From the NCBI GenBank assembly GCA_019245115.1, contig JAFARZ010000065.1, positions 1-43,369 on the forward strand: a stretch of DNA of 43,369 nt, read 5' to 3'. The position numbers were made by a program, and so were the translations under genes. This document shows, piece by piece, positions 32,699 to 38,611 of the stretch; the first letter of the stretch is position 1; the number at the start of each line of letters is the position of its first letter. The notes below the pieces were generated by a model. It was not told the origin of the DNA. It did not search any database and saw nothing but the letters and a program-made list of their open reading frames with translations. This stretch comes from Streptosporangiaceae bacterium (GTDB lineage: Bacteria > Actinomycetota > Actinomycetes > Streptosporangiales > Streptosporangiaceae).

Positions 32699-33849
32699 AC
32701 AAGCAGGAGCGCACCTATGTGATCCTGCGCGACCGGATCCATGCCGGCGTCTATCCGCCGCTGGCGCGGCTGAACATCGACGCGCTCGCCCGTGAGCTGG
32801 GAGTTTCCCCCATCCCCGTCCGAGAGGCGCTGCGCCGCCTCGAGGCGCAGGGCTGGGTGCGGTTCAAGCCCAACGCCGGGGCGGTGGTGTCCCCCGTCGA
32901 CGAGACGGCATGGGAGCAGGAGATGACCGCTCTGGCCATCCTGGAAGGCGCGGCCACCGCGAGCGCGCGATCGCACCTGCGTCGGGCTGACTTCGCCCGG
33001 TTGCGCGAGATGTCCGCGCGGATGGAGGCCGAATCCGATCCGGTCAAGTTCGGCGAGCTGAACCGGCACTTGCACGCGGAGATCATCGCCGAGTGCGGCA
33101 ATGCTTACCTGCTGGAGCTGATCCGGCAGACCAACGACCGGCTGGACCGGATCCGGTCCACCATGTTCGCCTTCCTCCCCGGCCGCACCGCCCAGGCGGC
33201 GCGGGAGCACGCGCACCTGCTGGAACTGCTGGAGAACGGCGACGCGGCCGAGATCGAACGGTACGCCCGCTGGCACAAGCTCCAGACCGTCGAGGCATAC
33301 CGCGCCCGGCCGCCACGGCCCCGGCAGGCGGACGAGAGATAACTCCCCGGTGGCGCCTACGGCCAGCTCAGTGACGATGTCCAGGTGGCCGACGTGGCGG
33401 GCGTACTCCTGGAGCAGGTGGAACAACACGCGTTCCAGGGTTGGCGGATCGGCGCCGTCCCAGCGCTCGCTGGGCTGCCCGACCTCGTCGAGATCATGAG
33501 TCGTGACGATCGCGCGACTGCGTGCCGCTTGCTCGGTGAGCTCGGCCAGCAGCGAATCCAGCGTTTCGCCGGGAGCGACATACCAGCCCCCGTCACGCCG
33601 ATCGCCCCACGGATCTTCGATGGGGCGGCCCTCGAAGCCCCATTCAAGCCAGCGCCGCTCCACATGGCGCAGGTGCTTGAGCAGTTCCAGTGGGGTCCAT
33701 CCCGACGGCAGCGCGCTGGTACGCAGCCCGGCGGCGGGCAGCTCAGCCAGCTTGGCGGCCAGCGTGGCACGGAAATAGTCCAGGTAGCGGAGGAAGACCT
33801 CGGTGCGCGAGTTCGCGGGCGTGGTCGGTTCGGGGAACGGGACCGTCAT
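32581..33849 (-). CDS. DinB-superfamily (DUF664) protein with antisense run-on
   Basis: Residues 1-169 are a DinB/DUF664 four-helix protein: FLRYLDYFRATLAAKL, WTPLELLKHLRHVERRWLEW with the first His, and ERVLFHLLQEYARHVGHLDI with the later His pair. The family ends about here, near ATGE, and 169 residues is the normal length. The next codon, 33342-33340, is TTA instead of a stop. It is exactly antisense to the TAA of the GntR gene. The ORF then continues 252 codons through the antisense of GntR until 32581. The extension has no recognisable domain. Either the mRNA really encodes a long tail, or the stop was lost and the protein is handled by ribosome quality control. DUF664 proteins are probably thiol- or metal-dependent enzymes; the function here is unknown. 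Confidence 0.75.
   Translation of the reverse strand: MTVPFPEPTTPANSRTEVFLRYLDYFRATLAAKLAELPAAGLRTSALPSGWTPLELLKHLRHVERRWLEWGFEGRPIEDPWGDRRDGGWYVAPGETLDSLLAELTEQAARSRAIVTTHDLDEVGQPSERWDGADPPTLERVLFHLLQEYARHVGHLDIVTELAVGATGELSLVRLPGPWRPGAVCLDGLELVPAGVPFDLGRVAVLQQFQQVRVLPRRLGGAAGEEGEHGGPDPVQPVVGLPDQLQQVSIAALGDDLRVQVPVQLAELDRIGFGLHPRGHLAQPGEVSPTQVRSRARGGRAFQDGQSGHLLLPCRLVDGGHHRPGVGLEPHPALRLEAAQRLSDGDGGNSQLTGERVDVQPRQRRIDAGMDPVAQDHIGALLLVHVSRGYWVLSGSNFSSTQWLTHSPRPSIYVRSRLPGRR
32695..33342 (+). CDS. GntR family regulator, FCD (FadR) subfamily
   Basis: DNA-binding regulator of 215 residues. The winged HTH is at about 5-70 (LNIDALARELGVSPIPVREAL, shortened at key residues; RRLEAQGWV). The FCD ligand domain is at about 75-200, with metal-site His in LNRHLHAEI, HAHLLELL and ARWHKLQ. 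FCD regulators usually sense a carboxylate and release DNA when bound. Position in the cluster points to control of the divergent homoprotocatechuate operons; the inducer may be a pathway intermediate. GTG 32695 overlaps the FAH stop. Its own stop TAA (33340-33342) is codon-aligned with TTA of the opposite DinB ORF. Confidence 0.92.
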   Translation: MNKQERTYVILRDRIHAGVYPPLARLNIDALARELGVSPIPVREALRRLEAQGWVRFKPNAGAVVSPVDETAWEQEMTALAILEGAATASARSHLRRADFARLREMSARMEAESDPVKFGELNRHLHAEIIAECGNAYLLELIRQTNDRLDRIRSTMFAFLPGRTAQAAREHAHLLELLENGDAAEIERYARWHKLQTVEAYRARPPRPRQADER

Positions 33850-33867
33850 GGATCCGAAGCCTAGGGC

Positions 33868-34773
33868 TTAGGGTGTCACCTCGTGCCACAGGCCGCCGTT
33901 CAGGTTTATGTTGTTGCCGCTGGCCTGACCGGGTGAGCTGTCGCCCACGTAGGTGTACAGCGGACGGCCGTTGTAGGTGGCCTGCTTGCTGCCGTCCGAT
34001 CGGTTGATCGCGCCGAGCTTCCCGGTGACACCCGGGCCCGCCGTGACCGAGCCGGGGACCGGGGGCCAGTAGGTCGCGCACTCGCCGCTGCAGTGGGAAG
34101 CGGTGGGGGTATCGGGGGCGAACCAGTACAGCGTGAGGCCCTTGGCGTTGGCCAGCACGGTGGTTCCCCCGGCGTGCTCGGTTCGCAGCACCTGACCGCC
34201 AGCCACGGCCGGGGAACCGCTGCCGCCCGACGCCAAGACATCCACGACGAGCAGGACCGCGGCGACCAGCGTGACCGCGGCGACGATGGTTGTCGCCAGG
34301 GGGGCTCGGGGGGAGGGCATCCCCCTGGCAGAAGAATCAGTCAGCCGACGGCGGATGAGACCGGTCAGACTCAGCGCGAACGGGCTCAGCAGCACGGCCA
34401 GCGCCAGGGCCGCGAACGCGGCTATGTCCAGCACCCCGGCCACGATGCCGGCCGTGGTGCGGACCTCGCGGAAACCGAACAGCCCGACCCGCAGCGACAG
34501 CAGGTAGCCGCCCAGCGTCGCCAGCGCGAAGAGCGCACCCGCCGCGGCGGCCAGCGGGAACGAAATGACCGTCCGGATGGTCGCCAGGATCGCGAGGGCT
34601 AGCACGAAGGCCACGATGACCTGGAACAGGAACAACCAGCCAATGGTCGGTATCGACCGGTACCCGGTCTGGTACAGGTCAAGGTGAATCGCGCCGGATG
34701 CTATCAGGACTCCCGCCCCGGCGGTCCCACACAACGACCGCCGGGACAGTGACGTCCCCCTAGTACTCCCCAC
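33868..34773 (-). CDS. Membrane protein with C-terminal secreted-repeat (COG4315-like) domain
   Basis: Predicted 301-residue protein. Four hydrophobic segments cover residues about 15-145, and a fifth is near 175. The outer C-terminal domain (about 195-301) has the lipoprotein-repeat pattern: LANAKGLTLYWFAPD with two Cys in SHCSGECATYWPP, then GSKQATYNGRPLYTYVGDSS and WHEVTP. Such domains occur in secreted actinobacterial lipoproteins of unknown role. I chose GTG 34773; the in-frame TTG 34809 is better read as a -35 element (TTGAAC). The fused N-terminal membrane part is not typical, since most relatives are simple lipoproteins. Function unknown. Confidence 0.7.
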   Translation of the reverse strand: MGSTRGTSLSRRSLCGTAGAGVLIASGAIHLDLYQTGYRSIPTIGWLFLFQVIVAFVLALAILATIRTVISFPLAAAAGALFALATLGGYLLSLRVGLFGFREVRTTAGIVAGVLDIAAFAALALAVLLSPFALSLTGLIRRRLTDSSARGMPSPRAPLATTIVAAVTLVAAVLLVVDVLASGGSGSPAVAGGQVLRTEHAGGTTVLANAKGLTLYWFAPDTPTASHCSGECATYWPPVPGSVTAGPGVTGKLGAINRSDGSKQATYNGRPLYTYVGDSSPGQASGNNINLNGGLWHEVTP

Positions 34774-34809
34774 AACTGCTGATACGTATCGATGAGCAGG
34801 GCGGTTCAA
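34774..34809 (-). promoter_or_regulatory. Putative promoter of the secreted-repeat membrane protein
   Basis: Minus strand: TTGAAC (34804-34809), 18-nt spacer, GTATCA (34780-34785), then 6 nt to GTG 34773. The -10 overlaps the palindrome GATACGTATC (34781-34790). Confidence 0.45.
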
Positions 34810-34820
34810 CTGGCCCGAAA

Positions 34821-34848
34821 GAATTCTCGTTAAGGAATTCTCGTTAAG
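34821..34848. repeat. Two exact 14-bp tandem repeats upstream of a promoter
   Basis: GAATTCTCGTTAAG stands at 34821-34834 and again at 34835-34848. The pair lies 12-39 bp upstream of the putative -35 element of the gene starting at 34773, a position fit for an activator or an alternative sigma factor. It is also 19 bp from the 3' end of the LLM oxidoreductase gene. Confidence 0.75.
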
Positions 34849-34867
34849 AGCCCTATCCGCCTCGTCG

Positions 34868-35899
34868 CTAGCTTCTGAGAAGTTCGGCGATGCGCTCGAA
34901 GTGCCGTGGGTCCGACTGGACGGAGAAGGTGGTCAGGACGGTGTCCCGCCAGGCCCCGATTTCCTCGGCGATCTTGCCCCACGGCCCGATCAGCGCCACA
35001 TCCTGCACCATCGCGGTCGGCACCGCCGCGATAGCGGACTTCTTGTCGCCAACCAGGTAGTGGTCCTGGATCTTCTTGGCCGCCGCCTCATAGCCCATCC
35101 GGACGAAAACCTCGTTATGAAAGTTGACGCCGCGGGCCCCCATGCCGCCGATGTAGAGGGCGAGCGTGGGCCGGAGGCGATCGGCGGCGCGTTCGATGTC
35201 GTCGTCCGGGATGATGGCCATCGGGCCGCCGACGACGTCGAAGGTCTCCGCCGTGTGCCGGGCGCCGGGGCGGGCGAAGCCCTCGGCCAGGGCGGCGGCG
35301 TAGAAATCGTTCATCGTGGGCGAGAAGAAGATGACGTTCCAGCCATCGGCGATCTCGGCGGCCAGTGCGACGTTCTTCGGCCCCTCCGCGCCGAGGTAAA
35401 CCGGTATCTCGGTCCGGTATGGATGCAGGATCGAGCGCAACGGCTTCCCCAGGCCGGCGCCGCCGCGCAGCGGCAGCTGGTAGTGCTTGCCGTCATACTC
35501 CACCGGCTCGGCGCGGGCGATGACCCTGCGCAGGATGTCGATGTACTCCCGGGTGCGCTCCAGCGGACGCGGGTACGGCTGGCCGTACCAGCCCTCGACC
35601 ACCTGCGGGTTGCTGGTGCCCACGCCGAGCAGCACCCGGCCCTGGGTCAGGTGGTCCATGGTCATCGCGGTCATCGCGAGGGTGACCGGCGGCCGGGCGG
35701 ACAGCTGAGACACCGCGGTGCCGAGCTTGATGTGCTCGGTGCGCGATCCCCACCAGGCCAGCGGCGTCCACGCGTCGCTGCCGTACGCCTCGGCCGTCCA
35801 GACCTGATCGATGCCGAGCCGGTCGGCCGTCACGAACAGCTCCGCCGCACCCGGCGGCGGCCCGGCGCTCCAGTACCCCGCGGTAACCGCGATCCTCAT
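34868..35899 (-). CDS. LLM-class F420-dependent oxidoreductase
   Basis: TIM-barrel luciferase-like oxidoreductase of 343 residues. Family marks: VWTAEAYGSDAWTPLAWW (about 33-50), LGTAVSQLSARPPVTLAM, LLGVGTSNPQVVEGWYGQPY (about 90-109), PVYLGAEGPKNVALAAEIADG. It resembles Mycobacterium tuberculosis Rv3520c, a neighbour of steroid genes, as I recall that sequence. The cofactor is probably F420 and not FMN. ATG 35899 overlaps the stop of the upstream ipdC as ATGA. It is the last gene of the operon fadD19-ipdC-LLM, so a reductive step in steroid degradation is likely but not proven. Confidence 0.9.
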   Translation of the reverse strand: MRIAVTAGYWSAGPPPGAAELFVTADRLGIDQVWTAEAYGSDAWTPLAWWGSRTEHIKLGTAVSQLSARPPVTLAMTAMTMDHLTQGRVLLGVGTSNPQVVEGWYGQPYPRPLERTREYIDILRRVIARAEPVEYDGKHYQLPLRGGAGLGKPLRSILHPYRTEIPVYLGAEGPKNVALAAEIADGWNVIFFSPTMNDFYAAALAEGFARPGARHTAETFDVVGGPMAIIPDDDIERAADRLRPTLALYIGGMGARGVNFHNEVFVRMGYEAAAKKIQDHYLVGDKKSAIAAVPTAMVQDVALIGPWGKIAEEIGAWRDTVLTTFSVQSDPRHFERIAELLRS

Positions 35900-36996
35900 C
35901 GGTTTAGGTTACCCAGGCGGTACAGGGTGTCGTCGGCCTCGCGGACCAGGTCGGCGATCACGTCCGCGACGGGGCGCACCTCGGTCAGGCGGCCGATGAT
36001 CTGGCCGGCCGGCATGGGGATGACGTCCGGATCGCCCGATTCCATCAGCCGGCGATGCGCCTCGGCGACCAGAACGTTCTGCAGCGGCATGGGCAGCGGG
36101 TCGGGCGCGCCAGGCTCGGACCAGGCCTGCGTCCACCTGTTCCTCAGCAGCCGGGCGGGCTTGCCGCTGTAGATGCGCGACCGGACGGTGTCCGAGGAAC
36201 TGGCGTTGATCAGCGCGGTCCGCAGCGCCGCCGTGCCGACCTCGTACTCCCGCGTGACCAGCCACGCCGAGCCCATCCACACCCCGGCGGCGCCCAGGGC
36301 GAGGGCCGCCGCGATCTGGCGGCCTGAGCCGATCCCGCCGGCGGCCAGCACCGGGATCTCGCCACCGACGGCGTCGACGATCTCCGGCACGAGGACCATG
36401 GAACCGATCTCGCCGGTGTGGCCGCCGGCCTCGTAGCCCTGGGCGACGACGATGTCCACGCCGCTGGCCACCTGGCGGCGGGCGTGCTCGGCCTTGCCGG
36501 CCAGCGCCGCGACCACCATCCCGGCCGAATGCGCGCTCGCGATGACATCGGGAGGCGGCGGTCCCAGCGCGTTGGCGATCAAGCGAGCCGGGTGGGCCAG
36601 CGCGACCTCGACGTGCTGCCGGGCCACCGAGTGCAGCCAGCCGAGCACGCCGTCGGGGGTCGCCTCCCCCTCGGCCAGCGGCGGCACGCCCAGCTTGAGC
36701 AGGGTCTGCTCGACGAACTCCTTGTGCGTGCCCGGGATCTTCGCGCTCAGGTCCTGCGCGGTCCCTTCCGCCGGGACGCGCGCTGGCATCACCACGTCGA
36801 TGCCGTACGGCCGCCCGTCGGTGTTCTTGTCCATCCAGGTCAGCGCGGCGTCGAGATCCGCTGGGTCGTTGAACCGGACGCAGCCCAGCACGCCGAGGCC
36901 GCCGGCCCGGCTGATCGCGGCGGCGACATGCTCGGACGGGGTGAAGCCGACGATGGGGTGCTCGATGCCGAGCAGGTCGCAAACAGACGTCCGCAT
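35896..36996 (-). CDS. ipdC: Flavin-dependent reductase of the nitronate monooxygenase family, IpdC-like
   Basis: FMN-binding TIM-barrel protein, 366 residues. It reads close to mycobacterial IpdC (Rv3553) as I recall it: FTPSEHVAAAISRAGGLGVL, VRFNDPADLDAAL, NTDGRPYGIDVVMPARVP, VAQGYEAGGHTGEIGSM and AAGGIGSGRQIAAALALGA (phosphate-binding loop). IpdC acts on the C and D ring intermediates of cholesterol after ring opening (5-OH-HIP route). ATG 36996 lies 2 bp after the fadD19 stop, and its stop overlaps the LLM start. In mycobacteria ipdC belongs to the KstR2 set, while here the operon begins behind a KstR-like site. Simple nitronate monooxygenase activity is the alternative. Confidence 0.85.
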   Translation of the reverse strand: MRTSVCDLLGIEHPIVGFTPSEHVAAAISRAGGLGVLGCVRFNDPADLDAALTWMDKNTDGRPYGIDVVMPARVPAEGTAQDLSAKIPGTHKEFVEQTLLKLGVPPLAEGEATPDGVLGWLHSVARQHVEVALAHPARLIANALGPPPPDVIASAHSAGMVVAALAGKAEHARRQVASGVDIVVAQGYEAGGHTGEIGSMVLVPEIVDAVGGEIPVLAAGGIGSGRQIAAALALGAAGVWMGSAWLVTREYEVGTAALRTALINASSSDTVRSRIYSGKPARLLRNRWTQAWSEPGAPDPLPMPLQNVLVAEAHRRLMESGDPDVIPMPAGQIIGRLTEVRPVADVIADLVREADDTLYRLGNLNR

Positions 36997-36998
36997 GA

Positions 36999-38576
36999 TC
37001 ACACTCCCTGGCTGGCGGGATGCGACGCCGTGTACTCGCGCGCCCAGCCGTAGTCGGCCTTGCCGGACACGGTGCGGCCGATCTCGTCCACGAACCATAC
37101 GCTACGCGGCACCTTGTAGCCGGCGATCTGGCCGCGGACATGTTTCTCGAGCCCGGCCAGGTCAGCCGCGGCATCGGGACGAAGCTGGATCAGCGCGGCG
37201 ACCCGCTGGCCGAGGCGCTCGTCCGGCACCCCGATGACCAGCGCGTCGAACACGTCGGGGTGGGACTTCAGCGCTCCTTCGACCTCTTCGGGGAAGACCT
37301 TCTCCCCGCCGGTGTTCACGCACGTGTTGCCGCGGCCGAGCAGGGTTATCGTGCCGTCTTCCTCGACCCGGGCCCAGTCGCCGGGCACCGCGTAGCGCCT
37401 GCCGTTCACCTCGGTGAACATCTCGGCGGTCTTGACCGGGTCCTTGTAGTAGCCGAGCGGGACGTGTCCGCCGCGGGCCAGCCGGCCGGTCTGCCCCGCA
37501 CCGCAGATGCCGCCCTCGTCATCGAGCACGATGACGTCCGGCCCAGAATTGACTGTGGGGCCGCCCCTCCACCCTTCAGCGGTAGAGCCTTCACCGGCGC
37601 TGACGAACGCGATGCCGGCGAAGCCGGTCTCGGTCGAGCCGATCGCCTCGCTGATGAACGTGTTGGGCAGCGCCTTCGTGACCACGTCCTTGACCGCGGG
37701 CGAGAACAGCGCGGCGGTGGAGTTGAAGGAGACCAGCGAGGACGTGTCGTAGCCGCCCTCTGCCAGCGCCTCCATCAGCGGTCTGGCCATCGCGTCGCCG
37801 ATGACGGACAGCACGTTGACCTTGTGCCGCTGCACCGCGTCCCACAGCACGTGCGGATCGAACTTGGGCAGCACCACGACCGTGTCGCCCATGAACAGCG
37901 CGGCCAGCGTGGCCACCATGGCGGCACCGTGGATGAGCGGCGCGGGGGCCATGCGGACCATGCCGTTACCCTCGGCGCCCTTGCGGGACTGGGCCCACTC
38001 GTCTTCCAGCACCTCGCCGGTGATGAAGTCGATGCCGCCGCCGAGCGTGCGCCAGATGTCCTCGTGACGCCACATGACGCCCTTCGGGTGGCCGGTGGTG
38101 CCTCCGGTGTAGATGATGTAGATGTCGTCGGAGCTGCGCGGCCCGAAGTCACGCTCTCCGTAAGCGGCCGACACCGCCTCGGCGTAGTCGCCGCCGATCG
38201 CCACGCGCGGCAGCTCGGGCGGCACCACGTCGTCCACGATCGCGGCAAGCTCCCGGTCGTACACGAGGGCGGACAAGTCAGCGTCCCTGAGGTGGTACGC
38301 CAGCTCGTTCGTTATATAGCGGTAGTTGATATTCACCACGGCGGCCCGCAGTTTGACCGCGGCCAGCAGTGTCGCCACAGCTTCAATGGAATTGCGGGCG
38401 TAGAGGCCGACATGGTCGCCGGGACCGACCCCCTGGGAGGCCAGGTGGTGGGCCAGGCGGTTGGCCTCATCCTCGAGCTCACGGTAGGTGACCTGACGAT
38501 CGCCGCAGATAACCGCTAGCCGCTCCGGAAAGGCATCGGCGGCATGCTCGAAGATGTCGGCCATGTTGAGTGCCAT
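36999..38576 (-). CDS. fadD19: Steroid side-chain acyl-CoA ligase, FadD19-like
   Basis: AMP-forming CoA ligase of 525 residues. It follows mycobacterial FadD19 closely as I recall it: PERLAVICGDRQVTYRELED, YTGGTTGHPKGVMWRHEDI (AMP-binding motif), LFSPAVKDVVTKALPN, GSTETGFAG, LGRGNTCVNTGGEKVFPEEV, SHPDVFDALVIGVPDERLGQ and GYKVPRSVWFVDEIGR. FadD19 activates the C27/C24 carboxyl of cholesterol and phytosterol side chains. The operon continues with ipdC and the LLM gene. The divergent neighbour is echA19, the same partner as in mycobacteria. A promoter with a KstR-like operator lies directly before ATG 38576, which has no ribosome binding site. Confidence 0.92.
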   Translation of the reverse strand: MALNMADIFEHAADAFPERLAVICGDRQVTYRELEDEANRLAHHLASQGVGPGDHVGLYARNSIEAVATLLAAVKLRAAVVNINYRYITNELAYHLRDADLSALVYDRELAAIVDDVVPPELPRVAIGGDYAEAVSAAYGERDFGPRSSDDIYIIYTGGTTGHPKGVMWRHEDIWRTLGGGIDFITGEVLEDEWAQSRKGAEGNGMVRMAPAPLIHGAAMVATLAALFMGDTVVVLPKFDPHVLWDAVQRHKVNVLSVIGDAMARPLMEALAEGGYDTSSLVSFNSTAALFSPAVKDVVTKALPNTFISEAIGSTETGFAGIAFVSAGEGSTAEGWRGGPTVNSGPDVIVLDDEGGICGAGQTGRLARGGHVPLGYYKDPVKTAEMFTEVNGRRYAVPGDWARVEEDGTITLLGRGNTCVNTGGEKVFPEEVEGALKSHPDVFDALVIGVPDERLGQRVAALIQLRPDAAADLAGLEKHVRGQIAGYKVPRSVWFVDEIGRTVSGKADYGWAREYTASHPASQGV

Positions 38577-38611
38577 GGGTAAAAACTAGAACGTGTTACT
38601 GTTTTGAGCAA
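38577..38611 (-). promoter_or_regulatory. fadD19 promoter with KstR-like operator
   Basis: Minus strand: TTGCTC (38606-38611), 17-nt spacer, TAGTTT (38583-38588), then 6 nt to ATG 38576. The operator TAGAACGTGTTACT (38587-38600) fits the KstR consensus TnnAACnnGTTnnA at all but the last base and lies across the -10 and spacer. A repressor there would block the promoter. It may also serve echA19, 149 bp away on the other side. Confidence 0.72.

Noticed and set aside
34774..34809. TTG start at 34809 for the secreted-repeat membrane protein
   Set aside because: No ribosome binding site, and TTGAAC fits a -35 box with 18-nt spacing to GTATCA and 6 nt to GTG 34773.
34868..38576. Nitroalkane detoxification as the role of the 35896-36996 gene
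   Set aside because: Position between fadD19 and an Rv3520c-like gene and the IpdC-like motifs fit steroid degradation better; kept as the alternative in the entry.
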